Source: Pseudochryseolinea flava
GTDB taxonomy: Bacteria > Bacteroidota > Bacteroidia > Cytophagales > Cyclobacteriaceae
Length of the DNA: 64,000 bases
Reading direction: 5' to 3'
Assembly: GCF_003286915.1 (NCBI RefSeq)
Contig: NZ_QMFY01000011.1
Location: 1-64,000 of the forward strand
Shown here in pieces: positions 10,874 to 19,616 of this stretch (position 1 is the first letter of the stretch; every line of letters begins with the position of its first letter). The translations under genes and the position numbers were made by a program. Under the pieces are notes generated by a model. The model was given only the letters and a program-made list of their open reading frames with translations. It was not told the origin of the DNA and made no database searches.

Positions 10874-11143
10874 TTACCAGCTAGCTTTCGTCAATCCTGG
10901 GATTTTACCAGCTGAAGCCATCTCACGGAATACGTTACGGCAAACGCCGAACTTACCCATATACCCTTTTGGACGGCCAGTAAGCTTGCAACGATTCTTC
11001 AAACGAACCGGAGAAGCATTACGTGGAAGCTTATCCAATGCGGTGTAATCACCAGCTTCTTTCAACGCTTTTCTTTTTGCCGCATAGGTCGCAACGAGTT
11101 TTTCTCTCTTTGTCTGTCTTGCGATCACTGATAATTTTGCCAT
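10874..11143 (-). CDS. rpsN: 30S ribosomal protein S14, zinc-free long type
   Basis: Head protein of the 30S subunit. It has 89 residues, with [38 protein letters not shown] at the C-terminal half. This is the long form without the CxxC...CxxC zinc ribbon of the 61-residue type. It is the last gene of the rplC-led unit before a 211-base gap. Confidence 0.97.
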   Translation of the reverse strand: MAKLSVIARQTKREKLVATYAAKRKALKEAGDYTALDKLPRNASPVRLKNRCKLTGRPKGYMGKFGVCRNVFREMASAGKIPGLTKASW

Positions 11144-11154
11144 GACTTCTTATA

Positions 11155-11703
11155 TTATTTTTGTGCAAACGGCATCCCAAATGCTTTCAGGAGCTCGAAG
11201 CTTTCTTCGTCTGATTTCGCAGTTGTAACGAACGTAATGTCCATACCGCTGATCTTGCTCACTTTTTCGATAGAAATCTCAGGGAAGATAATCTGTTCTT
11301 TCACGCCCAAGGTGTAGTTTCCATGACCATCAAAACCTTTATTGCTCACGCCTTTGAAGTCGCGAACACGCGGAAGCGCGATAGCCATTAAACGATCCAA
11401 GAATTCGTACATCTTGTCACCGCGAAGTGTAACACGTACGCCGATTGGCATATTCTCTCTCAATTTGAAGTTAGAGATCGCCTTCTTAGAACGTGTAGCC
11501 ACAGCCTTTTGACCTGTGATGTTTGAAATCTCTTCCAACGCCACATCAATCAACTTTTTATCCGTTACAGCTACACCCATCCCCTTGTTAATGCAAATCT
11601 TCTCGATCTTCGGAACTTGCATTACAGATTGATATTCGAATTTCTGCTTTAGAGCAGGGACAATTTCTTTGGTGTACTTGTCCTTTAATCTAGGAGTTGC
11701 CAT
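11155..11703 (-). CDS. rplE: 50S ribosomal protein L5
   Basis: 5S rRNA-binding protein that contacts P-site tRNA. Its 182 residues begin [19 protein letters not shown] and include the L5 signature region [14 protein letters not shown], with [18 protein letters not shown]. It overlaps rplX by one base and is followed by rpsN after 11 bases. Confidence 0.98.
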   Translation of the reverse strand: MATPRLKDKYTKEIVPALKQKFEYQSVMQVPKIEKICINKGMGVAVTDKKLIDVALEEISNITGQKAVATRSKKAISNFKLRENMPIGVRVTLRGDKMYEFLDRLMAIALPRVRDFKGVSNKGFDGHGNYTLGVKEQIIFPEISIEKVSKISGMDITFVTTAKSDEESFELLKAFGMPFAQK

Positions 11704-12044
11704 TATTTAATAAGTTCTCCGGTTTTCTTTGCGTATCTCTGAAGCTTACCTTTTTCGTTAAGCTTACGACCAACACGGGTTGCTTTCCCGCTGGCAGGAT
11801 CAATCAATTGTAGATTGCTCACGTGAATCGAAGCTTCTACTTTCTTAATGCCACCCTCAGGCTTACCTGCAGATGGTTTTTCGTGCTTCGTCACGATGTT
11901 AAGGCCTTCAACGACAGCACGGTTTTTCTCAAGAATAACCTCAAGAACCACACCTTCTTTGCCTTTATCATCACCTGTGATCACTCTCACCTTATCGCCT
12001 TTGCGAATGTGGAGTTTAGGTTGTGTTGTTTTCTTCTTTTCCAT
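11703..12044 (-). CDS. rplX: 50S ribosomal protein L24
   Basis: Assembly initiator that binds 23S rRNA near the tunnel exit. Its 113 residues contain the KOW motif ([24 protein letters not shown], residues about 13-36) followed by [12 protein letters not shown]. The N-terminus carries a short Lys/Thr-rich extension. It begins 3 bases after rplN. Confidence 0.97.
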   Translation of the reverse strand: MEKKKTTQPKLHIRKGDKVRVITGDDKGKEGVVLEVILEKNRAVVEGLNIVTKHEKPSAGKPEGGIKKVEASIHVSNLQLIDPASGKATRVGRKLNEKGKLQRYAKKTGELIK

Positions 12045-12047
12045 GGC

Positions 12048-12416
12048 TTAAATAACTTCAGGTGCCAGTGAAACAATTTTCATGAACTGTTTCTCTCTCA
12101 GCTCACGTGCCACAGGACCGAAAATACGGGTTCCGCGTGGTTCGTCTTGAGCATTCAATAGAACAGCTGCATTATCTTCAAAACGGATATATGATCCATC
12201 TTTTCTTCTAACTTCTTTGGTAGTTCTCACCACCACAGCCTTTGTTACTGTACCTTTTTTTACTTGGCTGCTTGGCAGAGCAGACTTAACAGTAACGACG
12301 ATCTTGTCGCCTACAGACGCGTAACGTCTTCCCGTTCCGCCGAGAACGTGCATACAGAGAACTTCTTTAGCTCCGCTGTTATCTGCTACGGTAAGTCTGG
12401 ATTCAGTGCGTATCAT
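12048..12416 (-). CDS. rplN: 50S ribosomal protein L14
   Basis: Beta-barrel protein at the subunit interface, bound by the RsfS silencing factor in other bacteria. Its 122 residues begin [19 protein letters not shown], with [28 protein letters not shown] at the end, a full-length match. Only 2-3 bases separate it from its neighbours. Confidence 0.98.
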   Translation of the reverse strand: MIRTESRLTVADNSGAKEVLCMHVLGGTGRRYASVGDKIVVTVKSALPSSQVKKGTVTKAVVVRTTKEVRRKDGSYIRFEDNAAVLLNAQDEPRGTRIFGPVARELREKQFMKIVSLAPEVI

Positions 12417-12418
12417 GA

Positions 12419-12673
12419 TTACTTAGCTTTTTCAATAATTTCAACCAATCTCCAACGCTTGTCTTTGCTCAATGGACGAGTCTCCATGATACGAACAGTA
12501 TCGCCGATACCGGCAGTGTTTTGTTCGTCGTGAGCTTTGAACTTAGTCGTTCTGTTCACAAATTTTCCATAGATCGGGTGCTTTACCTTTCTGTCAACAG
12601 CAACAGTGATGGTTTTCTGCATCTTGTTACTTGTAACGCGGCCGATCCTTTCTTTACGTTCGTTCCTTTCCAT
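12419..12673 (-). CDS. rpsQ: 30S ribosomal protein S17
   Basis: Primary binding protein of the 16S 5' domain, OB fold. Its 84 residues include [21 protein letters not shown] and the signature [23 protein letters not shown]. It starts 5 bases after rpmC. Confidence 0.98.
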   Translation of the reverse strand: MERNERKERIGRVTSNKMQKTITVAVDRKVKHPIYGKFVNRTTKFKAHDEQNTAGIGDTVRIMETRPLSKDKRWRLVEIIEKAK

Positions 12674-12678
12674 AGGAA

Positions 12679-12873
12679 TTATTTTTGAAGTTCTTTAGCT
12701 CTCAATTCAGTGCTGAGTTTCGCGATCAACTTACGTGATTCACGAAGTTTCATTGGATTCTCGATAGAAGAGATCTGGTGGGCGAATTGTGCCTTTCTCA
12801 GAGCTTCCTTTTCGCTACCGATCTTTTCCTTCAGCTCGGCTACGCTCAATGCTTTGATGTCTGCGTTTTTCAT
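12679..12873 (-). CDS. rpmC: 50S ribosomal protein L29
   Basis: Small two-helix protein at the tunnel exit that helps dock trigger factor and SRP. Its 64 residues contain the L29 pattern [29 protein letters not shown]. It lies between rplP (8-base gap) and rpsQ (5-base gap). Confidence 0.97.
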   Translation of the reverse strand: MKNADIKALSVAELKEKIGSEKEALRKAQFAHQISSIENPMKLRESRKLIAKLSTELRAKELQK

Positions 12874-12881
12874 GGCGATGA

Positions 12882-13301
12882 TTATTCTACGTAGTCAGGT
12901 CTAACTGAAAATTTAGTCTTGATTGGAAGCTTTCCTTCAGCAAGTTTCAAAGCCTCTTTAGCAGTCGCCAAATTTACACCACCTGCCTCAAACAAGATAG
13001 TACCTGGCTTGATAACCGCTACCCAATATTCTGGTGCTCCTTTACCTTTACCCATACGAACCTCTGCAGGTTTACGTGTAACTGGTTTATCAGGGAAGAT
13101 GCGGATCCAAACTTGTCCTTCACGCTTCATCGCGCGAGTTACCGCAATACGAGCAGCTTCAAGCTGACGTGCAGTGATCCATCCACCTTCTTGTGCTTTC
13201 AAAGCAAATGAACCGAAAGCAATTGAATGACCTCTTGTCGCCATTCCCTTTACACGACCCTTTTGCGTTTTTCTAAATTTCGTTCGTTTAGGCTGTAACA
13301 T
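12882..13301 (-). CDS. rplP: 50S ribosomal protein L16
   Basis: A-site tRNA-proximal protein needed for peptidyl transfer activity. Its 139 residues begin [19 protein letters not shown], followed by [25 protein letters not shown] and [18 protein letters not shown]. It follows rpsC by 32 bases. Confidence 0.98.
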   Translation of the reverse strand: MLQPKRTKFRKTQKGRVKGMATRGHSIAFGSFALKAQEGGWITARQLEAARIAVTRAMKREGQVWIRIFPDKPVTRKPAEVRMGKGKGAPEYWVAVIKPGTILFEAGGVNLATAKEALKLAEGKLPIKTKFSVRPDYVE

Positions 13302-13333
13302 GGTTACTGAGCTTTATGCGTTTGTTACTTTGA

Positions 13334-14152
13334 TTAACCGTTTCTTTTTCCGCCTCTGTTGTCACCGCCGCGTCTTCCGCCGCCGTCACCACCGCGTCCT
13401 CTTCTGTCACCGCCTCTACCGCGGCCGCCGCCTCTTTCATTTCTGTCACCTTTCTGGCCACCACCAGCACCACCACCTTGTTGTGCATTTGCGCTCGCCA
13501 GCCCTACGTTAGGAGAAAGATCGCGCTTACCATAGATCTCACCTTTGAAGATCCATACTTTGATACCGATCTTACCGTAAACAGTTTGTGCTTCAGAGAT
13601 AGCGTAGTCAATATCCGCGCGAAGTGTGTGCAACGGAATACGACCTTCTTTATACTGTTCAGTTCTTGCCATATCAGCACCCGCCAAACGACCAGAAACT
13701 TTCACTTTTATACCTTCAGCACCAACACGCATCGCAGAGGCAATGGCTTGCTTCATGGCACGCTTATAAGAAATACGTGCTTCGATTTGTTGTGCGATTG
13801 ACTCACCAACCAATTTAGAATCCAACTCAGGACGCTTAATCTCGAAGATGTTGATTTGAACATCCTTGCTGGTGATCTTCTTTAATTCTTCCTTGATCTT
13901 ATCAACTTCTCCACCACCTTTTCCAATCACAACACCGGGACGTGCAGTGTGAATAGTCAATGTGATGCGCTTAAGCGTTCTTTCGATTACAACCTTAGCG
14001 ATACCGCCTTTAGGAATACGCGCTTGAACGTAGTCTCTGATCTTCTGATCTTCAACAAGTTTATCAGAGAAGGTCTTACCACCGTACCAGTTAGAATCCC
14101 AACCGCGAACGATACCTAATCTTAACGCTACCGGATTAATTTTTTGTCCCAT
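13334..14152 (-). CDS. rpsC: 30S ribosomal protein S3 with Arg/Gly-rich tail
   Basis: mRNA-entry-channel protein of the 30S subunit. The KH domain ([18 protein letters not shown], residues about 75-95) and the C-terminal S3 domain ([32 protein letters not shown]) are intact. At 272 residues it exceeds Escherichia coli S3 (233). The last ~47 residues are almost entirely Gly, Arg, Asp and Asn with several RGG triplets, like an RNA-binding RGG box. It overlaps rplV by one base. Confidence 0.97.
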   Translation of the reverse strand: MGQKINPVALRLGIVRGWDSNWYGGKTFSDKLVEDQKIRDYVQARIPKGGIAKVVIERTLKRITLTIHTARPGVVIGKGGGEVDKIKEELKKITSKDVQINIFEIKRPELDSKLVGESIAQQIEARISYKRAMKQAIASAMRVGAEGIKVKVSGRLAGADMARTEQYKEGRIPLHTLRADIDYAISEAQTVYGKIGIKVWIFKGEIYGKRDLSPNVGLASANAQQGGGAGGGQKGDRNERGGGRGRGGDRRGRGGDGGGRRGGDNRGGKRNG

Positions 14153-14619
14153 TATTCCTTCGTTTCTTTTTCAGTTGATACTTCAGTGCCTGTATTTTTC
14201 AGGCTATCAATAACCAATGTTACATGGTTAGAACGCTTTCTCACACGGTGAGCTCGTCCCTGCGGAGCTGGTCTGAGTCTCTTGAGAATTCTTCCGCCGT
14301 CTACCCAGATAGCTTTCACATAAAGGTCCGCTTCTTCAAGCTTCACATCTGTGTGCTTAGCTTCCCAGCTAGAAATTGCTGATAAAAGCAATTTTTCAAG
14401 CTTCGGAGATCCAACCTTAGGCTCATACTTCAGAATATTGAGAGCCTTGTTCACACGCTCACCTCTAATAAGGTCAGCAATCAGTCTCATCTTCCGAGGC
14501 GATGTGGGAACGTTCTTCAATTTCGCCGTAGAAGGACCAGTCTTAGCCGCTTCTTTGCGGGCATCGCGCTTCTCGCGCTTAAGAACTGATTTTTTTATTT
14601 TTTTCGCTGTAGCTTCCAT
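14152..14619 (-). CDS. rplV: 50S ribosomal protein L22
   Basis: Lines the peptide exit tunnel; its beta-hairpin is where some macrolide-resistance changes occur in other bacteria. The 155 residues include a basic N-terminal extension of about 30 residues, then [21 protein letters not shown] and the hairpin region [24 protein letters not shown]. It overlaps rpsC by one base and follows rpsS by 5. Confidence 0.97.
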   Translation of the reverse strand: MEATAKKIKKSVLKREKRDARKEAAKTGPSTAKLKNVPTSPRKMRLIADLIRGERVNKALNILKYEPKVGSPKLEKLLLSAISSWEAKHTDVKLEEADLYVKAIWVDGGRILKRLRPAPQGRAHRVRKRSNHVTLVIDSLKNTGTEVSTEKETKE

Positions 14620-14624
14620 GTTTA

Positions 14625-14900
14625 CTAAGCGTTTTCTTTCTTGTTACCCGAGTGACCGCGGAAAGTACGAGTACCCGCAAACTCACCGAGTTTGTGACCT
14701 ACCATGTTTTCCGTTACATACACTGGAATGAATTTATTGCCATTATGTACGGCAAATGTGTGGCCGATCAATTCCGGAACCACTGTTGATCTTCTGGACC
14801 AAGTCTTAATTACAGACTTTTTACCTGACTTCTCAGTTGCTTCAACTTTCTTGAGCAAACGGAAGTCGCAATAAGGTCCTTTTTTAATGGAACGTCCCAT
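14625..14900 (-). CDS. rpsS: 30S ribosomal protein S19
   Basis: Head protein that interacts with S13. Its 91 residues begin [18 protein letters not shown], with [31 protein letters not shown] and the end [15 protein letters not shown]. It overlaps rplB by one base. Confidence 0.98.
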   Translation of the reverse strand: MGRSIKKGPYCDFRLLKKVEATEKSGKKSVIKTWSRRSTVVPELIGHTFAVHNGNKFIPVYVTENMVGHKLGEFAGTRTFRGHSGNKKENA

Positions 14901-15724
14901 TATTTTTTCCTCCTAGATATGATTAGACGATCTGAATACTTCTTCGGATGACGGGTCTTCTTACCTTTCGTGTAGAGACCATTACGTGATCTTGGGTGAC
15001 CACCTGAAGCGCGACCTTCACCACCACCCATCGGGTGATCTACAGGGTTCATCGCTACAGCGCGGGTGCGTGGACGGATACCTCTCCAGCGGCTACGACC
15101 TGCCTTACCAACACTTTCATTCATGTGGTCAGGGTTTGATGTAGCGCCAATGGTTGCCATACAAACATCGAGTACGTTGCGCATCTCGCCTGAAGGCATC
15201 TTCAATGTAGCAAGTCCGTTTTCACGAGCAAGTAACTGAACGAATGTTCCCGCAGAACGTGCAATTGCACCACCTTTACCTGGCTTCATTTCAACATTGT
15301 GAATGATCGTACCAAGTGGAATTTTGTTTAGCGGAAGAGCATTTCCCACCTCAGGAGCAACATCTGCACCTGACACAAGCTGCTGTCCTACTTTCAATCC
15401 TTCCGGAGCGATGATATAAGATTTAGCACCATCAACATAGTACAAGAGAGCGATACGTGCTGAACGCGTCGGATCGTACTCAATTGATTTCACTGTTGCT
15501 GGAACACCAGTCTTATTACGCTTGAAATCGATATCTCTTAACTTCTGCTTATGACCGCCGCCTATGTAGCGCATCGTCATGCGTCCGTTACTATTTCTAC
15601 CACCAGTTTTCTTAACTGTTGTTACCAGTGACTTCTCAGGCTTCGATGCTGTGATGTCATCGAAAGAGGGTGCGAGTCTGTGACGCGTTCCTGCTGTTAC
15701 CGGTTTTAATTTCTTCAACGCCAT
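14900..15724 (-). CDS. rplB: 50S ribosomal protein L2
   Basis: Core protein needed for subunit joining and peptidyl transferase activity. Its 274 residues contain the RNA-binding OB and SH3-like domains ([41 protein letters not shown]) and the signature [20 protein letters not shown] with the conserved functional His. It follows rplW by 10 bases. Confidence 0.98.
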   Translation of the reverse strand: MALKKLKPVTAGTRHRLAPSFDDITASKPEKSLVTTVKKTGGRNSNGRMTMRYIGGGHKQKLRDIDFKRNKTGVPATVKSIEYDPTRSARIALLYYVDGAKSYIIAPEGLKVGQQLVSGADVAPEVGNALPLNKIPLGTIIHNVEMKPGKGGAIARSAGTFVQLLARENGLATLKMPSGEMRNVLDVCMATIGATSNPDHMNESVGKAGRSRWRGIRPRTRAVAMNPVDHPMGGGEGRASGGHPRSRNGLYTKGKKTRHPKKYSDRLIISRRKK

Positions 15725-15734
15725 TGTTCAAAAA

Positions 15735-16022
15735 TTATACGTTGCTATAAAAATCAATTACTTCACCTTGTGCTAAAGTCACAATGGCTTTTTTGTATCC
15801 AGGTCTGCGACCAGAAAGGATACCGGTCTTGGTGTAACGTGTTTTGAATTTACCCATGACATTCATGGTATTCACTTTCTCTACGTTCACGCCATATTGT
15901 TTTTCCACGGCAATCTTGATCTCTACCTTGTTGGCATCAGCATTCACGATGAAGCCGTATTTGCCTTTCTCGTTCAAGGAAGAAACTTTCTCAGTTACCA
16001 ATGGTCTCTTCAGGATACTCAT
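15735..16022 (-). CDS. rplW: 50S ribosomal protein L23
   Basis: Tunnel-exit protein and main docking site for trigger factor and SRP. Its 95 residues begin MSILKRPLVTEKVSSLNEKGKYGFIV and include KVEIKIAVEKQYGVNVEKVNT, with GYKKAIVTL near the end. It shares one base with the rplD stop. Confidence 0.97.
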   Translation of the reverse strand: MSILKRPLVTEKVSSLNEKGKYGFIVNADANKVEIKIAVEKQYGVNVEKVNTMNVMGKFKTRYTKTGILSGRRPGYKKAIVTLAQGEVIDFYSNV

Positions 16023-16654
16023 TATGCTTTATTTAATAAGTTCTCAACTTTGCTAATTGCGCTCTCTACAAAGATCACATTGTCAGCGTTCATCACATCA
16101 AATGTGTTAACCTGATCGAACGTAGTAATTTTTGTATTTTGGATGTTTCTTCCGGAAAGAACGATGTTCTTATTGTTTTCTGGAAGAATGAGAAGTGTCT
16201 TCTTGTCAGCCAAAGAAAGGGCATTCAACAATGACACGAACTGTTTCGTTTTTGCAGAAGCAAAAGTGAAATCTTCAAGAACAGCGATAGAGTTATCTTT
16301 TGCCTTGTAGGAGAATGCTGACTTACGAGCCAGATCCTTCACTTTTTTATTCAGTTTGAAAGAGTAGTCGCGCGGAACCGGACCGAAAATACGTCCACCA
16401 CCTTTGAATTGTGGGTTCTTAATGTTACCTGCACGAGCGCCTCCTGTACCTTTCTGTTTCTTGATCTTCTTAGAAGAACCTGAAATTTCGTTACGCTGCT
16501 TAGACTTATGAGTTCCTTGACGTTGGTTTGCTAAGAAGCTTTTCACGTCGAGATAAATTGCGTGGTCGTTCGGCTCAATACCGAATACATCATCTGCAAG
16601 ATTTACTTTCTTGCTCGTCTTTTCACCACTAGATTTTAATACTGCTACTTCCAT
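16022..16654 (-). CDS. rplD: 50S ribosomal protein L4
   Basis: Tunnel protein and, in Escherichia coli, the autogenous repressor of the S10 operon. Its 210 residues include RQGTHKSKQRNEISGSSKKIKKQKGTGGARAG and the tunnel loop region PQFKGGGRIFGPVPRDYSFKLNKK. One-base overlaps with rplC and rplW imply coupled translation. A leader hairpin upstream of rplC could be a regulatory target, but nothing here proves it. Confidence 0.98.
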   Translation of the reverse strand: MEVAVLKSSGEKTSKKVNLADDVFGIEPNDHAIYLDVKSFLANQRQGTHKSKQRNEISGSSKKIKKQKGTGGARAGNIKNPQFKGGGRIFGPVPRDYSFKLNKKVKDLARKSAFSYKAKDNSIAVLEDFTFASAKTKQFVSLLNALSLADKKTLLILPENNKNIVLSGRNIQNTKITTFDQVNTFDVMNADNVIFVESAISKVENLLNKA

Positions 16655-17286
16655 TATTTCTGAAGGATTACAGTTGAATTCTTTGGACCTGGAACAGATC
16701 CGCTCACCACGATGATGTTCTGTTCAGCGATGATCTTAACGATCTGGAGATTTGTCAATTTCACACGAGCATTACCCATGCGACCAGCCAAACGCTTTCC
16801 TTTTGGAACACGAGCCGCGAAAGACGCGTTACCCATTGAACCAGGAGCGCGAAGCCTGTCGTGCTGACCGTGCGTTGCACCACCTACCCCAGAGAAACCG
16901 TGACGTTTCACAACGCCTTGGAATCCGCGGCCTTTAGAAGTACCAATCGCATCGATGAAATCACCTTCAGCAAAAACATCCTGAATTTTGACTTCCTTAC
17001 CAAGTTCTGCCAATTGGTCAAACTCAGTCTTGAAATCGCGAAACTCAGCGACATCCTTCTTCGGAGTGGTGTTCGCTTTCTTGAAGTGACCCAAGGCAGC
17101 TTTCGATGTGTTTTTTTCCTTCTTCTCGCCAAAAGCAAGTTGAACAGCACGATATCCGTCTGTTTCTTCGTTTTTCACTTGTGTTACTACACAAGGGCCG
17201 GCCTCGATTACCGTGCATGCGATATTCTCTCCTTCGGAGCCGAATACGCTTGTCATTCCTATTTTTCTTCCTATAATGCCAGGCAT
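16654..17286 (-). CDS. rplC: 50S ribosomal protein L3
   Basis: Early-assembly 23S rRNA protein reaching the peptidyl transferase centre. Its 210 residues begin [16 protein letters not shown], with the signature [22 protein letters not shown] and [16 protein letters not shown]. Here it is the first gene of its operon. rpsJ, which normally precedes it, lies about 13 kb away at 30.5 kb, and rplC has its own promoter. Confidence 0.98.
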   Translation of the reverse strand: MPGIIGRKIGMTSVFGSEGENIACTVIEAGPCVVTQVKNEETDGYRAVQLAFGEKKEKNTSKAALGHFKKANTTPKKDVAEFRDFKTEFDQLAELGKEVKIQDVFAEGDFIDAIGTSKGRGFQGVVKRHGFSGVGGATHGQHDRLRAPGSMGNASFAARVPKGKRLAGRMGNARVKLTNLQIVKIIAEQNIIVVSGSVPGPKNSTVILQK

Positions 17287-17318
17287 GGTTGAAACCTATT
17301 TATGCTTGTTTTTCAGGA

Positions 17319-17364
17319 CTTTTTACGGATTTTCCGCCGCTTGGCAGACTCTTGTCGTAAAAAG
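17319..17364 (-). promoter_or_regulatory. Leader hairpin of the rplC operon
   Basis: In the rplC transcript leader, CTTTTTACG (17364-17356) and CGTAAAAAG (17327-17319) form a perfect 9-bp stem closing a 28-base loop that contains a small GCC/GGC pairing. It lies between the promoter and the start codon. A ribosomal-protein-binding leader is a reasonable guess, by analogy with L4 control of S10 operons elsewhere. Confidence 0.5.
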
Positions 17365-17369
17365 GACTG

Positions 17370-17400
17370 CAAAGATAGGAACTAAAGGATAGTTACCAAA
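17370..17400 (-). promoter_or_regulatory. Promoter of the rplC operon
   Basis: TTTG at 17400-17397, a 19-base spacer and TATCTTTG at 17377-17370 match the Bacteroidota housekeeping promoter exactly. The geometry is the same as at rpsH. It explains how rplC-rpsN is transcribed although the str genes are far away. Confidence 0.82.
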
Positions 17401-17552
17401 TGCAGGTTTCAAAATATTTCAGAAAAGCGTCGTCTACAGCCATTTATAACCCGCATTCAACAACCTTCCGGAAAATTTGCCGCTTTTTTTCGCCTAAAAC
17501 GCGTTAGAAATCACTTATCATTGGATCGTTTTTTTTAAAACTCTTTTAACCA

Positions 17553-18560
17553 ATGGCTGCTTCCCGGTGGATATTACTCCTCTTGTTGCTAATACTACTC
17601 CTTATTGCAAGCTTATCATTAGGAAGTGTCGACATCCCAACTACGGATGTTATCGCTATTCTATTCGGGAAACAATCCAACGAACCCGCCTGGCAAGCTA
17701 TCATTTGGGACTTTCGCATGACAAAAGCATTCACTTGCATATTGGCAGGTGGCGGACTTTCCTTAGCTGGTCTGCAAATGCAAACTTTGTTTAGAAACGC
17801 ACTCGCCGGACCTGATGTGCTCGGTTTAAGTTCCGGCGCTAGTTTAGCGGTTGCTGCGCTACTACTCGGTCAGTCTGCCGGACTACCATTACTAACGACC
17901 AACAGCACCTCTATTGCCGTTGCCTCCAGTATTGGATGCTTTGGTGTTTTTATCATCATGCTCGCAATCGCTCAGCGCGTTCAAGATAACGCAGCGCTAC
18001 TTCTCGTAGGCCTTATGATTGGTGCAGCAACGTCTTCTATTGTAAGCATCTTGCAATACATTACACAAGCTGAGGACCTTCAGCTTTACATTATTTGGAC
18101 ATTTGGAAGTTTGGGAAGCCTATCCTGGCAAGAGATAAATCTGCTAGGCATTGTTACAGTAATCGGGACCGTACTTGCAATAGCCTCTGCCAAACCGCTC
18201 AACGCTTGGCTACTGGGCGAAAATTACGCGCAAAGTCTAGGCATTAACACACGTCGCGCAAGGCTACAAATCATTCTCAGCGCAAGTATCCTAACCGGCG
18301 TAGTGACCGCCTTTTGTGGGCCTATCGCATTCGTTGGATTGGCAGTTCCTCACTTGGTTAAACTCGTTATCAAGACAAGCAATCATCTCATCCTCATCCC
18401 CGCTGTGCTTTTGGGTGGCGCTTCTTTGGTACTGTTTTGTGATATTGTCACGCAATTGCCGCGGCAAAACCAGTTACTTCCAATCAACGCAATCACCGCT
18501 TTAGTGGGCGCGCCTGTGGTCATTTGGGTTATTATGCGATCAAGAAAGATATCGGTATGA
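17553..18560 (+). CDS. FecCD-family ABC transporter permease
   Basis: Inner-membrane permease for iron-siderophore, haem or cobalamin uptake. Its 335 residues form about nine or ten hydrophobic segments. FecCD/BtuC marks are FRMTKAFTCILAGGGLSLAGLQMQTLFRNALAGPDVLG near residues 50-95 and PIAFVGLAVPHLVKL near residue 260, the region that contacts the ATPase. The start MAASRWILLLLLL gives a proper first membrane helix. The stop overlaps the ATPase start by four bases (ATGA). No binding protein or TonB-dependent receptor lies nearby, so the substrate is unknown. Confidence 0.93.
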   Translation: MAASRWILLLLLLILLLIASLSLGSVDIPTTDVIAILFGKQSNEPAWQAIIWDFRMTKAFTCILAGGGLSLAGLQMQTLFRNALAGPDVLGLSSGASLAVAALLLGQSAGLPLLTTNSTSIAVASSIGCFGVFIIMLAIAQRVQDNAALLLVGLMIGAATSSIVSILQYITQAEDLQLYIIWTFGSLGSLSWQEINLLGIVTVIGTVLAIASAKPLNAWLLGENYAQSLGINTRRARLQIILSASILTGVVTAFCGPIAFVGLAVPHLVKLVIKTSNHLILIPAVLLGGASLVLFCDIVTQLPRQNQLLPINAITALVGAPVVIWVIMRSRKISV

Positions 18561-19519
18561 ATACAGAGGGCATGCTCGTCATTAAGGATCTTTCTGTTGG
18601 ATATGGGGCTCATAAACTATTTGAGCATATCTCTCTGACACTTCATAGAGGAGAATTCATTTGCTTGATGGGCCCCAATGGCATCGGCAAATCATCGCTT
18701 ATCAGAACCATTGCTGGTCTTCAAAAACCCCTGGCAGGGCAAGTCAAAATCGATCATGACAATATTCGTGCGCATAGCCTGGCAGTTGTGCTTACTGATC
18801 GCATCACGGCGCAAAACCTGACCGCGCATGAACTGATAAACTTAGGACGTTACCCGTATCTAACATGGCGTGTGAAACTTACGAAGCAAGATCATGCCAT
18901 TATAGAACAGGCAATAGAGCAGGTCGGCATTCAAGAACTCAAAAACCGTCGCGTGCAAGAACTCAGTGATGGACAGCTCCAATTGGTAATGATCGCTCGC
19001 GCACTAGCACAAAACACACCGGTAATTGTCCTCGATGAACCAACAGCTCACCTTGATCTAAACAATCGGCTTGAGATCATGAAGCTGTTAAAAAATATTG
19101 CTCACCAGCAGAATAAAGGCGTACTGGTATCGACCCACGATCTCGACCTTGCTTTGCAAACCGCCGACGGTATCTGGTTAACACAGCGCGATAAAACAAT
19201 CCTTACTGGTTTTCCTGAAGATCTTGTCCTTAACAATGCGTTCGATACTATTTTTCAATTGAAGGGATTCGATTTGAAAACAGGAAAAGTTGTTCACGAT
19301 TATCAACAATCTTTATCGGTTACACTGGACGGTGATGGCTATAGTTTTCTGTGGACAAAAAATGCTTTAGAACGAAACGGCATTGGAGTCTCGCCCAATA
19401 GCGGAGTCGATATTACTATACAATCACATGGCGACCGTTTCGTTTGGCTAGCCGACCGACAACAATTTGATAGCCTCCAAGATCTCGTACATTGGTTGAT
19501 CAGCGCAAAACACGTTTAG
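18557..19519 (+). CDS. ABC transporter ATP-binding protein, FecE/BtuD type, with C-terminal extension
   Basis: ATPase partner of the preceding permease. The start at 18557 (MNTEGMLVIKDL) is chosen because its ATG forms an ATGA overlap with the permease stop; an earlier in-frame ATG at 18524 would add 11 residues inside the permease. Walker A is GPNGIGKSS, the signature is ELSDGQLQLV (SDGQ in place of SGGQ), Walker B is PVIVLDEPTAHLD, and the switch His is in STHDLDLAL. After the ATPase fold, near residue 230, there is an extra segment of about 85-90 residues that I do not recognise. Confidence 0.93.
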   Translation: MNTEGMLVIKDLSVGYGAHKLFEHISLTLHRGEFICLMGPNGIGKSSLIRTIAGLQKPLAGQVKIDHDNIRAHSLAVVLTDRITAQNLTAHELINLGRYPYLTWRVKLTKQDHAIIEQAIEQVGIQELKNRRVQELSDGQLQLVMIARALAQNTPVIVLDEPTAHLDLNNRLEIMKLLKNIAHQQNKGVLVSTHDLDLALQTADGIWLTQRDKTILTGFPEDLVLNNAFDTIFQLKGFDLKTGKVVHDYQQSLSVTLDGDGYSFLWTKNALERNGIGVSPNSGVDITIQSHGDRFVWLADRQQFDSLQDLVHWLISAKHV

Positions 19520-19616
19520 AGAAGCAAACGATTGCAAATTTTCTACGCAATATCTTGGTCAATAAGATGACTTGATTTCAATCTGTTTTATTAGTTTGGA
19601 CATCTATACATTCAAT

